Shown in pieces: positions 43,201-51,163 of a stretch of 64,000 bases of DNA. The first letter of the stretch is position 1; every line of letters starts with the position of its first letter. The notes under the pieces were generated by a model that saw only the letters and a list, made by a program, of their open reading frames with translations, made no database searches and had not been told where the DNA came from. Made by a program: the position numbers and the translations under genes. The DNA comes from Bradyrhizobium sp. OK095 (GTDB taxonomy: Bacteria; Pseudomonadota; Alphaproteobacteria; Rhizobiales; Xanthobacteraceae). The stretch is taken from the NCBI RefSeq assembly GCF_900109945.1, contig NZ_FOBX01000002.1, forward strand, positions 682,001-746,000. The letters run 5' to 3'.

Positions 43201-43444
43201 GCCGCAGCGCGCCGCGTACCGCCTTGTCGAAGCGCTTCTCGTCGGAGAGCTCGTCAACGAGATCGTGGCCGGAGACGACGACGATCGGCGAGCCCATCAT
43301 GTCGAGCCAGAAGATCGGGCCGAGCTCCTTGGCAAGCCGCGTCAGATGCTGCACGGGCGCAGCCGAGTCCAGCGACAGCATATTGCCGACCACCGGCTTG
43401 GTTGGCGGTTGCGGGATCGGGTCCAGACGGTTCTTCGATGACAT
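40208..43444 (-). CDS. Self-sufficient P450-reductase fusion (CYP102 type)
   Basis: A 1078-residue fusion like P450 BM3, a fatty-acid subterminal hydroxylase fed by NADPH. Residues 1 to about 470 are the P450 (I-helix AGHETTSGLLS, haem ligand Cys413 in FGNGQRACIGRG); about 505-640 the FMN flavodoxin domain (LVLYGSNLGTAEELATRMAD); about 680-1078 the FAD/NADPH domain (RYYSISSSP, MIGPGTGLAPFRGFLQER, DVWAGG end). ATG at 43444. It has a short gap to an epoxide-hydrolase-like gene upstream on the same strand. Fatty-acid substrate is inferred from the family. Confidence 0.95.
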   Translation of the reverse strand: MSSKNRLDPIPQPPTKPVVGNMLSLDSAAPVQHLTRLAKELGPIFWLDMMGSPIVVVSGHDLVDELSDEKRFDKAVRGALRRVRAVGGDGLFTADTREPNWSKAHNILIQPFGNRAMQSYHPSMVDIAEQLVSKWERLNADDEIDVVHDMTALTLDTIGLCGFEYRFNSFYRRDYHPFVESLVRSLETIMMTRGLPFEQLWMQKRRKTMGEDVAFMNKMVDEIIAERRKNAEGIDDKKDMLAAMMTGVDRSTGEQLDDVNIRYQINTFLIAGHETTSGLLSCTIYALLKHPDILKKAYDEVDRVLGPNVEARPTYQQVTQLTYITQILKESLRLWPPAPAYGISPLNDETIGGGKYKLRKGTFTTILVTALHRDPSVWGPNPDAFDPENFSREAEAKRPVNAWKPFGNGQRACIGRGFAMHEAALALGMVLQRFKLIDHQRYQMHLKETLTMKPEGFKIKVRPRADRERGAYGGPITTAASGPKAPRQPTTRPGHNTPMLVLYGSNLGTAEELATRMADLAEINGFAVHLGPLDDYVGKLPQEGGVLIICASYNGAPPDNATQFFKWLGDDLPKDAFANVRYAVFGCGNSDWAATYQSVPRFIDEKLTAHGARAIYPRGEGDARSDLDGQFQKWFPAAAQVATKEFGIDWNFTRTAEDDPLYAIEPVAVTAVNTIVAQGGAVAMKVQVNDELQNKTGSNPSERSTRHIEVQLPSNVSYRVGDHLSVVPRNDPTLVDSVARRFGFLPADQIRLQVAEGRRAQLPVGDSVSVGRLLSEFVELQQVATRKQIQIMAEHTRCPVTKPKLLAFVGEEAEPLERYRSGILARRKSVFDLLLEHPACELPFHVYLEMLSLLAPRYYSISSSPSVDPARCSITVGVVEGPAASGRGTYKGICSNYLANRRAGDAIYATVRETKAGFRLPDDPSVPVIMIGPGTGLAPFRGFLQERAARKAKGASLGPAMLFFGCRHPDQDFLYADELKTLAASGITELFTAFSRADGPKTYVQHVLAAQKDKVWPLIEQGAIIYVCGDGSKMEPDVKAALIAIHREKSGSDAATSARWIEEMGAQNRYVLDVWAGG

Positions 43445-43489
43445 TAAAAGTGCTTCCCCTGCCTCGGTCTTCAACGCCGTCGTTGCGAA

Positions 43490-44485
43490 CTAGCCAAACC
43501 GCCTTCTACGCCATTCGATCAGCTTGGCGCTGACCTCCTCCGGCTTCTCCTGCTGCGTCCAATGGCCGCTGTCCTTCACCAGATATTTTTCGAGGTCGCC
43601 GACCAGCTTCTCCATGCCGTCCGCCGCCGACGGCGGCAGCACGGCATCGTTCTCGGCCATGATCATCAATGACGGTACGTGCACGTGATGATCGAGCCCC
43701 TTCGACCGTTCCCAATTGCGCGTAAAATTGCGATACCAGTTGATGCCGCCGGTGAAGCCGGTCTTCGTGAAGGTGTCGACGAACACCTTCTTCTCATCGG
43801 CTGTCAGGATCGGCGTGCGCGGATCGTGTTTCGCATCGTAGCCCGCAATCATCTGCGGAAAGGCGAGATTGGTTTTCGATGAGGCACCAACGCCCGCGAT
43901 CGGCGGCTCGGCGGGTTTCGCCTCTGGCCGCGCCAGCGGCTTGCGCATGAACGCATCAAACGTCTGCTCGACGCGGCTGCCGAAAATCCTGTCCGGCTCG
44001 CGCGCGGGATCCTGGAACTGGACGATATACATCTGGTCGCCGAAGCGCTGGCGAAACAGCGCAATGGGATCGATCGGTGCGCGGTCCCAATGCGGGGTGT
44101 TGACGCCGACAACACCAGCAACGCGCGTGGGATGCCGCAGCGGCATCTGCCAGACGACGAAGCCGCCCCAGTCGTGGCCGACGAAGATCGCCTTGTCGAT
44201 GTCGAGATGATCGAGCAGCCCGACGAGATCGCCGGTCAAATGCTCCATGTCGCAGGCCTCGACCGGCTCGGGCCGGTCCGAGGCGCCATAGCCGCGCTGA
44301 TCCGGCGCGATCACGCGGATGCCGGCCTCGCTCAGCGCCTTGATCTGGTGGCGCCACGAGAAGGCAAGCTCAGGCCAACCATGGCAGAGCACCATAGGCG
44401 GGGCGTCCGTGACCGGGCCCGCCTCGTAATAGCCCATGCGGATTCCGTTCGTCTGCGCGAACTTGAGCGGCGGCATTTCAATCAT
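43490..44485 (-). CDS. Epoxide-hydrolase-like alpha/beta hydrolase
   Basis: A 331-residue alpha/beta hydrolase of the epoxide-hydrolase group. The HGWPELAFSWRHQ loop (HGxP), PDQRGYGASDRP, and the nucleophile Asp105 in FVGHDWGGFVVWQ are seen, with the histidine late in DSGHWTQQEKPEEV. An aspartate nucleophile argues for an epoxide hydrolase or dehalogenase, not an esterase. ATG at 44485 is chosen. It lies between the WS/DGAT gene (10 bases upstream) and the CYP102-like gene (45 bases downstream), so epoxides made by the P450 could be its substrate. Confidence 0.9.
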   Translation of the reverse strand: MIEMPPLKFAQTNGIRMGYYEAGPVTDAPPMVLCHGWPELAFSWRHQIKALSEAGIRVIAPDQRGYGASDRPEPVEACDMEHLTGDLVGLLDHLDIDKAIFVGHDWGGFVVWQMPLRHPTRVAGVVGVNTPHWDRAPIDPIALFRQRFGDQMYIVQFQDPAREPDRIFGSRVEQTFDAFMRKPLARPEAKPAEPPIAGVGASSKTNLAFPQMIAGYDAKHDPRTPILTADEKKVFVDTFTKTGFTGGINWYRNFTRNWERSKGLDHHVHVPSLMIMAENDAVLPPSAADGMEKLVGDLEKYLVKDSGHWTQQEKPEEVSAKLIEWRRRRFG

Positions 44486-44495
44486 CACGACTTCC

Positions 44496-46046
44496 CTATT
44501 CCGCGGCGCCTCTGATGTCGGCCGCCGGCGGCGCATAGGCCGCCTCGAGTGCGGCAAACTCCTCCGGCAGCATGTCGCTCATCACCTGCACATGCGGAAT
44601 GATGTTGGCGCCGACGATGAAGCCGAAATCGAGCTGGTCGCGATAGCTCTGCACGGTGATGTTGAGCGCCTGTCCATGCGTCGAGATCGACACCGGGAAG
44701 ATGTGCAACAACTCGGCGCCCGCGGCGTAGAGCGTTTGCCGCGGCCCCGGCACGTTGGAGACCGTGATGTTGGCGGCCGGCGGCAACACGTCCGAGAGGT
44801 TCGAGCGGCTGTAGACCAGCGCCAGAACCTGCAACATCATCGGCGCGCCCAGCATGGAGATGTTCGATATCTGCGGCATCAGGGCCCGCAGCGGATGCGA
44901 CATCTCCTTGGATTTGGTCGATTGCGCGATAATGGCTTCCAGCCGCGCCTTGGGATCCTCGATGTTGGTCGCGATCGAACAGATCATGCCGAACACCTGG
45001 TTGTTGGCCTCGGTGTTGCCCTCTTCGCGCAAGGAGATCGGCACGGCCGCGGTTAACGATTTCGCCGGCAGCGTGGAATATTGCTGGAGGTAGCGCCGGA
45101 CTACGCCAGAGGCAAGCGCCAGCACGACGTCGTTGAGCTTGCCGCCGGCCTGCTTGGCCAGCGCCTTGGATCTCGACAACGAGATCGAGACGCCGGCGAA
45201 GCTGCGCTCTGACGAGATCGATTTGTTGAGCATGGTCGGCGGCGACACCATGCTGGCAAGGCTTTCTCGCGACTTCGGATCGGAGATCTTGCCAAGCACC
45301 TCGGAGACACTCTTGACCATGGTCGGGATGTTGCCGGCAAAGCGTACCGCGCTCTCGATCTGGTACATCGCGTTGTCGAACAGGATCGAGCCGATGTCGC
45401 TCTTGCCGGTGCGCGGCAGTTGCAGATTCTTCGCGGCCGCCGATGCATCGAGCGGCTGGGTGATGAGCTGCTGATAGGAGTCGAGCAGGTTCGCTGCGAT
45501 GTCGCGCGGCTCCTGTCCGGGCTTGGCTCCTGCCGTCGGCGGGTCGACCTGCCGCGGGACCGGCGAGATGTCGTAGATCATGTTGGTCAGCGCCGCACCG
45601 GCGCCGCCGTCAATTGCGGCGTGATGCATCTTGGAATAAAGCCCGACCTCGTTGTCCTTCATGCCCTCGAACACGTAGAACTCCCAGAGCGGGCGGGCGC
45701 GATTCAACAGCTTGGCGTGCATCCAGCCGACGATGCGCTCGAGCGTGGCGCGGTCGCGCGGCTGCGGCAGGCTGGCGCGGAAGATATGGCGATCGATGTC
45801 GAACTGATCGTCCTCGACCCAGGAGGGATGATCGATGTCGAGCGGCGCCTTCTCCAATCGCGCCTTCAGGATCGGCGCGATGTGCAGGCGCGAGACGATC
45901 ATTGCCTTGAAGTCTTCGAAGAAGTCGCCCTTGTAGTCGTCAGGCAAGCGAAAGATCGCCATGCTGCCGACATGCATCGGCATCTCCGGCGTTTCCAGAT
46001 AGAGAAATGATGCGTCCAGCGACGACAGCTTCTTACCGTCAGCCAT
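44496..46046 (-). CDS. Wax ester synthase/diacylglycerol acyltransferase (WS/DGAT)
   Basis: A 516-residue bifunctional acyltransferase. The catalytic HHxxxDG motif is HHAAIDGG (His141, His142, Asp146), and the family start LSSLDASFLYLETPEMPMHVG and the NVPGPRQTLYAAGAELLHIFP block are present. It would esterify acyl-CoA to fatty alcohols or diacylglycerol at the membrane, making neutral storage lipid. It follows a hydrolase and a small protein gene on the minus strand and precedes the epoxide-hydrolase gene, all closely spaced, so they are probably one transcript. Confidence 0.93.
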   Translation of the reverse strand: MADGKKLSSLDASFLYLETPEMPMHVGSMAIFRLPDDYKGDFFEDFKAMIVSRLHIAPILKARLEKAPLDIDHPSWVEDDQFDIDRHIFRASLPQPRDRATLERIVGWMHAKLLNRARPLWEFYVFEGMKDNEVGLYSKMHHAAIDGGAGAALTNMIYDISPVPRQVDPPTAGAKPGQEPRDIAANLLDSYQQLITQPLDASAAAKNLQLPRTGKSDIGSILFDNAMYQIESAVRFAGNIPTMVKSVSEVLGKISDPKSRESLASMVSPPTMLNKSISSERSFAGVSISLSRSKALAKQAGGKLNDVVLALASGVVRRYLQQYSTLPAKSLTAAVPISLREEGNTEANNQVFGMICSIATNIEDPKARLEAIIAQSTKSKEMSHPLRALMPQISNISMLGAPMMLQVLALVYSRSNLSDVLPPAANITVSNVPGPRQTLYAAGAELLHIFPVSISTHGQALNITVQSYRDQLDFGFIVGANIIPHVQVMSDMLPEEFAALEAAYAPPAADIRGAAE

Positions 46047-46091
46047 AGTTCCCTCCCGAGAGTCTTGACGGGCGCCTTCAGGCGCTTCTCG

Positions 46092-46892
46092 TCAGGCCGA
46101 TACTGCCCGCTCCGGCGGGGCATATGCAATGGCAAACGGGCCCGCCCGGTCGAATGGCCAGAACTCCCCCTCCGGTTGCGCCAGGCGGTCCGCCACGGCC
46201 CACAGCGCCGCGGGGTTCACACCGAGCCCGATATGGCTCGCCAGATGCACCTCGATATTCTCGGCGCGATCGGAGAGGCGCTGCAGACAGGTCCGCCAGT
46301 TCACGACACCGTCGGCGCGCGAATAGATCGACGTCGCCGGCACCGGTAGATCGCCGGCGATCGCCTCGCGTGCTTCCGCAAAATCCTCGACCCGCTCGCC
46401 GGACAGCGCCTCGTAGAGCCGCGTAGCGTTGGTCGCCCGCACGTCGTTGGCAAAAGGACTGCCAAGCGTGACGACATAACGGACCATCTCGGGCGCCTGG
46501 AGCGCGAGATCGCGGGCGTAGACGCCGCCAAGGCTCCACCCGACCAGGCTGACCTTGCGCCCCGTCGCGGCATGGATCTCGGTGAGACGGGCGAGCAAGG
46601 CTTCCCGCATCCGCCCGAGCCCGCCGAGATTGCGGCCCATCCGCCAGGCATGCGCCTCATAGCCGAGCTCGCCGAGATAACGCCGCATCGGCGCCATCGA
46701 GAGATCACTGGCAAGAAAGCCCGGCAGCGCCAGCACCGGATGGCCGTCGCCTTTGGGCGCACGCATCAAGACCGGCGACAGCAGCAAGCTCGCATTGAAC
46801 TCCAGAAGTCCGCGGGCTTCGGCGAGCAGCAAACCAAGGCCCGGCGGACGAAGCCGGCCTGAATCCCGCGGCCCATCCGGCCCGGACGGCAT
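46092..46892 (-). CDS. Alpha/beta hydrolase (lipase-like), paralogue of the protein at 32663
   Basis: A 266-residue alpha/beta hydrolase with VLALPGFLASD, nucleophile in SLVGWSLGGVYARDL and a late VHLASHIGLGVNPAALWAVADRLAQ. It is paralogous to the 32663-33433 protein. It starts at the base where the preceding DUF6489-like gene stops (TAATG, one-base overlap) and ends 45 bases before the WS/DGAT gene. The placement favours a lipid-linked role such as neutral-lipid turnover. Confidence 0.85.
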   Translation of the reverse strand: MPSGPDGPRDSGRLRPPGLGLLLAEARGLLEFNASLLLSPVLMRAPKGDGHPVLALPGFLASDLSMAPMRRYLGELGYEAHAWRMGRNLGGLGRMREALLARLTEIHAATGRKVSLVGWSLGGVYARDLALQAPEMVRYVVTLGSPFANDVRATNATRLYEALSGERVEDFAEAREAIAGDLPVPATSIYSRADGVVNWRTCLQRLSDRAENIEVHLASHIGLGVNPAALWAVADRLAQPEGEFWPFDRAGPFAIAYAPPERAVSA

Positions 46893-47149
46893 TATTTCTT
46901 CTTGTCGCTGCTGCGAGAGCCGCCGAGACCCGCCATGGTGACGAACATGTCCTGAAAGCGCTCGGCGATCTTCGGATCGAAGGTGAACCAGCTCTGCATC
47001 AGCGATTCCGGCGAGACCTTGTCGATGTTGGACATCATCTGCTGCTGCAGCTTGTCCATCACGGCGTTCTGCATCGGCATCACGTCGGGCAGTCCGAAGA
47101 ACTGGCGGGCTTCGAGGGGGGTGCAGTCGATTTCGATATTAACTTTCAT
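46892..47149 (-). CDS. DUF6489-like small conserved protein
   Basis: An 85-residue protein, MKVNIEIDCTPLEARQFFGL at the start, VMPMQNAVMDKLQQQMMSNI then SPESLMQSWFTFDPKIAERF and a lysine-rich end. It resembles the small DUF6489-type proteins that sit next to PHA or lipid genes. The central part is predicted amphipathic helix. It is first in the minus-strand unit with the hydrolase and WS/DGAT genes and is translationally coupled to the hydrolase. The function is unknown; granule or droplet binding is a guess. Confidence 0.7.
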   Translation of the reverse strand: MKVNIEIDCTPLEARQFFGLPDVMPMQNAVMDKLQQQMMSNIDKVSPESLMQSWFTFDPKIAERFQDMFVTMAGLGGSRSSDKKK

Positions 47150-47494
47150 GTCCCCTCCGGACGAGATTCGAGCGGCCTGCCGCAGTATCGCCGCGACACG
47201 GTGTGCAACGCAAGCGACCCGAGGCGGGCGACGGGCGCCAGCTTCCGCAATCGGCGGATATGGTCAATCAAATCGGCCTGTCCGCTTTTATTCCCCGGGC
47301 CGGTCGAAAGTTGAATATCGCCCGCTGACCTTCCGCCCCCAAATTGTTGGTCAGCATTGCTGCACAGCGGTGCAACTTGGCGCGTTCCTTGCTGGAAAGG
47401 CGCTTGCACGGGTCGAGAACTCTGGGCAACATGGATCGATCGGCCCCGCCGAACAATCAAAAATGACGGCGCGGGCGAGTGGAGAGGGTCAAGA
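47150..47494. other. Intergenic region between divergent lipid and peptide-transport genes
   Basis: 345 bases with no convincing gene. It must hold the promoters of the divergent DUF6489-like and peptide-binding-protein genes. The frame into the binding protein stays open from 47357, but has no good start before 47495. I see no clear palindrome, promoter hexamers or RNA fold I can support. Confidence 0.6.
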
Positions 47495-49093
47495 ATGTTA
47501 GTTGGACGAAGTCTGTTTGCGGCGACGCTCGCCGGTATGCTGGCGTTGGCAACCACGCCGGCGTCGAGCCAGACGCTGCGCTACGCCAACCAGGGTGAGC
47601 TGAAATCGCTCGACCCTTACACGTTGAACGAGTCGACCACCAGCGCGCATCTCGGCCATGTCTATGAGGGCCTGGTCGCCCGCGGCAAGGACCTGAAGAT
47701 CATCCCGGCACTGGCCGAAAGCTGGGAGACGCCGGAGCCGACCCGCTGGCGCTTTCACCTGCGCAAGGACGTGAAATTCCACAACGGCGACCCCTTCACT
47801 GCGGACGATGTGGTGTTCTCGGCCGAGCGCGTGCGGGCGAAAGGTTCCAATTTCCAGAGCCGCGTTCCCGCCGATGCCAAGGCCGTCAAGATCGACGATT
47901 ACACCGTCGATTTCATCCTGACCTCGCCCAACCCCATCCTGACGGCGCTGTGGGCGACCTGGTACATCATGGACAAGAAATGGGCAGAGGCGAACGATGC
48001 GGTGGCACCGACGCCGGCAGCCGCAACGACCCCGAGCTATGCCTCGCTCCATGAAAACGGCACCGGCCCCTTCATGATCGAGAGCCATCAGCCTGGCGTG
48101 AAGACCGTCTACAAAGCGTACCCGGGTTGGTGGAGGAAGCCGGAGCATAATCTCAAGGAGATCGTCTTCACGCCGATCGCAAACCCGGCCACGCGTGTCG
48201 CGGCGCTGTTATCGGGCGAGGTCGACGTGATCGAGCCGGTTCCGGTCCAGGACATCGAGCGCGTTAAAGCAAGCTCCAACGCCACGGTGCTGACGGGACC
48301 TGAGCTCCGCACCATCTTCGTCGGCATGGATCAGGCGCGCGACGAGCTCCTGTATTCCAACATCAAGGGCAAGAACCCGTTCAAGGACGTTCGCGTCCGC
48401 GAAGCCGTCTACCGGGCGATCGACGTCGACCTGATCAAGAACCGCGTCATGCGCGGACTGTCCACGCCTTCCGCATTAATGGTCGCACCAGAGATCTTTG
48501 CCTCGAAGGATTCCATCCGGCCGAAGTTCGATCCCGACGCCGCCAAGAAGCTTCTGGCAGACGCCGGTTATGCGGACGGCTTCGAAGTGACGATGGACTG
48601 CCCGAACGATCGTTACGTCAATGACGCAGCCATCTGCCAGGCGATCGTCGGCATGCTCGCCCGCATCAACATCAAGGTGGACCTGTTGGCGCAACCGAAG
48701 GCCCAGTATTTCGCCAAGGTGCTCAAGCCCGGCGGCTACAAGACTTCGCTGTACATGCTGGGCTGGACCCCGGATACGCTCGATTCCCAGAATGTGCTGC
48801 ACGACATCATGGGCTGCCGGGACGATCCCAAGGATCCCAACCGCGGTGAGGCCAATCTCGCAGGCTATTGCAACAGGCAGTTCGACGAGCTCGCCGACAA
48901 GGTGCTCGTGGAAGCCGACCCGGCCAAGCGCGATCTCCTGATCAAGCAGGCTTTCGAGGTCTCGATGAAGGACTGGGCCTATGTCCCGCTGCACCAGCAG
49001 GCGCTTGCCTGGGGCGTGTCGAAGAAGGTGAAGCTGACCCAGCGTGCGGACAACATGGTCATGCTCTACTGGGCGACCAAGCAAGAAGAGTAG
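47495..49093 (+). CDS. Peptide ABC transporter substrate-binding protein (first system)
   Basis: A 532-residue family 5 (DppA/OppA) periplasmic binding protein. Signal peptide at residues 1-25 (TTPASSQTLRY). Family motifs are SLDPYTLNESTTSAHLGHVYEGLV, PTRWRFHLRKDVKFHNGDPFTADDVVF and the C-terminal KDWAYVPLHQQALAWGV. ATG at 47495 follows GGAGAGGG. It is the first gene of a five-gene transporter (47495-53136); a strong hairpin separates it from the permeases, which fits higher expression of the binding protein. The ligand is a peptide or similar compound. Confidence 0.92.
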   Translation: MLVGRSLFAATLAGMLALATTPASSQTLRYANQGELKSLDPYTLNESTTSAHLGHVYEGLVARGKDLKIIPALAESWETPEPTRWRFHLRKDVKFHNGDPFTADDVVFSAERVRAKGSNFQSRVPADAKAVKIDDYTVDFILTSPNPILTALWATWYIMDKKWAEANDAVAPTPAAATTPSYASLHENGTGPFMIESHQPGVKTVYKAYPGWWRKPEHNLKEIVFTPIANPATRVAALLSGEVDVIEPVPVQDIERVKASSNATVLTGPELRTIFVGMDQARDELLYSNIKGKNPFKDVRVREAVYRAIDVDLIKNRVMRGLSTPSALMVAPEIFASKDSIRPKFDPDAAKKLLADAGYADGFEVTMDCPNDRYVNDAAICQAIVGMLARINIKVDLLAQPKAQYFAKVLKPGGYKTSLYMLGWTPDTLDSQNVLHDIMGCRDDPKDPNRGEANLAGYCNRQFDELADKVLVEADPAKRDLLIKQAFEVSMKDWAYVPLHQQALAWGVSKKVKLTQRADNMVMLYWATKQEE

Positions 49094-49109
49094 GTGTAGA
49101 CAAGTTGTG

Positions 49110-49153
49110 AAGTCCCGGAAGCCATCGCTTTCAAGATCCGGCTTCCGGGACTT
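49110..49153 (+). terminator. 14-bp hairpin between binding protein and permease genes
   Basis: AAGTCCCGGAAGCC (49110-49123) and its perfect complement GGCTTCCGGGACTT (49140-49153) flank a 16-base loop, followed by GCTGTTTCG. There is no full U tract, so it is more likely an mRNA-stabilising or partial-termination stem of the type found after binding-protein genes than a complete terminator. Confidence 0.7.
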
Positions 49154-49208
49154 GCTGTTTCGAGCTAACGCGATGATGCGTGCTGCTGAAGAGATGTGAA
49201 AGGAACAG

Positions 49209-50189
49209 ATGCTCGCTTTCACACTGCGCCGAGCCATCCAGGCCATCGGCGTCATGATCGCCGTCGGAATCATCTCATTTTCGATGTTCCGATTCGCCGG
49301 CGATCCCGTGAACCAGATGGTCGGGATGGACACGTCGGGCGCGGAGCGCGCCGCGATCCGCAAATCGCTCGGCCTCGACGATCCCGTGATCGTCCAGTTC
49401 GGCCGCTATGTCGGCAACGCCGCGCAGTTCAAATTCGGCGTGTCCTACCAGTTCCGCCTGCCGGTCGCCAACCTGCTGATGGAGCGGATGCCCGCGACGC
49501 TGGAGCTGGCCGTCGTTGCCACCATCTTCGCCATGGTCAGCGGCATCCTGATGGGTGTCTATTCCGCGCTTCGCCGTGACAGCTGGCTCACGCATGTCTT
49601 CCAGGCCGTCTCGCTGATCGGCATCTCGCTGCCGACCTTCCTGATCGGCGTCCTCATGATCTACCTGTTCTCGGTCACGCTCGGCTGGCTGCCCTCCTTC
49701 GGCCGCGGCGATGTCGTGCATATCGGCTGGTGGACGACGGGCCTGCTGACGCTGTCCGGCTTGAAAGCGCTGATCATGCCTTCGATCACGCTTGGCCTGT
49801 TCCAAATGACGCTGATTATGCGCCTCGTCCGCACGGAGATGCTGGAAGTGATGCGCACCGACTACATCCGCTTCGCCCGCGCCCGCGGGCTCACCACGCG
49901 GGCGATCCATTTTGGCCATGCGCTGCGCAACACGCTGGTTCCCGTCATCACCGTCGCGGGCCTGCAATTCGGCTCGGTCATTGCCTTTGCGATCATCACC
50001 GAGACCGTGTTCCAGTGGCCGGGCATGGGGCTGCTGTTCGTGCAGGCCGTCCAGAATGTCGATATCCCGATCATGGCGGCCTATTTGATGATGGTCTCCC
50101 TGATCTTCGTCACCATCAATCTCGTGGTTGATATCCTCTACACCATCGTCGATCCGCGGCTGCGCTCGACGGTCAGCCGGGCGCATTGA
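49209..50189 (+). CDS. Peptide ABC transporter permease (DppB-like, first system)
   Basis: A 326-residue inner-membrane permease with six helices. First helix LRRAIQAIGVMIAVGIISFSMF; the ATPase-contact loop is YIRFARARGLTTRAIHFGHALRNTLVPVI, split by length here. AAGGAACAG precedes the ATG at 49209. It is paired with the next gene as heterodimer partner, in the transporter that begins at 47495. Confidence 0.92.
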   Translation: MLAFTLRRAIQAIGVMIAVGIISFSMFRFAGDPVNQMVGMDTSGAERAAIRKSLGLDDPVIVQFGRYVGNAAQFKFGVSYQFRLPVANLLMERMPATLELAVVATIFAMVSGILMGVYSALRRDSWLTHVFQAVSLIGISLPTFLIGVLMIYLFSVTLGWLPSFGRGDVVHIGWWTTGLLTLSGLKALIMPSITLGLFQMTLIMRLVRTEMLEVMRTDYIRFARARGLTTRAIHFGHALRNTLVPVITVAGLQFGSVIAFAIITETVFQWPGMGLLFVQAVQNVDIPIMAAYLMMVSLIFVTINLVVDILYTIVDPRLRSTVSRAH

Positions 50190-50190
50190 T

Positions 50191-51150
50191 ATGAGCGAGG
50201 CCGTCGTTCCGCACACTGCCGAGAAGCGCGCCGCCGCACCTGGCTGGTTCAGGCGCGCGCTCGACAGCGATTTGTTCTATTCGTTCCGCCGCTCGAGGAT
50301 CGCCATGATCGCGGCCGCGGTGACGCTGCTGTTCTTCCTGCTCGCCATCTTTGCTCCCGTGCTGTCGGTGCAAAATCCGTTCGACCCGGCACAGCTCCAG
50401 CTGATGAATTCGCGCATTTCGCCGCTGTGGACCGCCGACGGCCAGAGCCCGTTCCTGCTCGGCACCGACGAACAGGGCCGCGATGTGCTATCCGCGATCC
50501 TCTACGGCATGCGCATCTCGCTCCTTGTCGGCGTGCTCGGCGTGGTATTCTCGGGTGGACTCGGCATCCTGCTCGGGCTCACCGCCGGCTATTTCGGCGG
50601 CGCCGTCGACGGGCTGATCATGCGCATCGCCGACGTGCAGCTGTCGTTCCCGGCGATCCTGATCGCGCTGCTGATCAACGGCATCGCCAAATCGGTCTTT
50701 GGCAACAAGCTCGACGAGATGAGCATGTTGGCGGTCCTGGTCTTCGCGATCGGCCTGAGCTTCTGGGTGCAATATGCCCGCACGGTGCGTGGCTCGGTCC
50801 TGGTCGAGAAGAACAAGGACTATGTCGCAGCCGCGCAATTGATTGGCCTGCCTGCCCCCGTGATCATGCTACGCCACGTACTGCCGAATACCACGGGGCC
50901 GGTCCTCGTGATCGCCACCATCAACCTCGCGCTCGCCATCATCACCGAGGCGACGCTGTCGTTCCTCGGCTCGGGCATGCCCGAGACCATGCCGTCGCTC
51001 GGCACGCTGATCCGCATCGGCAACGGCTATCTGTTCGCAGGCGAATGGTGGATCGTCGCATTCCCCGGGCTTGCACTTGCAGCACTGATCCTGTCGATCA
51101 ACCTGCTCGGCGACTGGCTGCGCGACGCGCTCAACCCGAAACTCCGATGA
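50191..51150 (+). CDS. Peptide ABC transporter permease (DppC-like, first system)
   Basis: A 319-residue inner-membrane permease of the DppC type. The periplasmic FLLGTDEQGRDVLSAILYGMR and the contact loop YVAAAQLIGLPAPVIMLRHVLPN are typical. The ATG at 50191 is one base past the DppB-like stop; a longer frame from 50128 overlaps that gene and is rejected. It needs the two ATPases encoded next. Confidence 0.92.
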   Translation: MSEAVVPHTAEKRAAAPGWFRRALDSDLFYSFRRSRIAMIAAAVTLLFFLLAIFAPVLSVQNPFDPAQLQLMNSRISPLWTADGQSPFLLGTDEQGRDVLSAILYGMRISLLVGVLGVVFSGGLGILLGLTAGYFGGAVDGLIMRIADVQLSFPAILIALLINGIAKSVFGNKLDEMSMLAVLVFAIGLSFWVQYARTVRGSVLVEKNKDYVAAAQLIGLPAPVIMLRHVLPNTTGPVLVIATINLALAIITEATLSFLGSGMPETMPSLGTLIRIGNGYLFAGEWWIVAFPGLALAALILSINLLGDWLRDALNPKLR

Positions 51151-51163
51151 GTGTGCGTCACCC

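Noticed and set aside
47146..47556. 136-codon minus-strand frame in the intergenic region
   Set aside because: No ribosome-binding site, no domain, and it runs into the start of the peptide-binding-protein gene.
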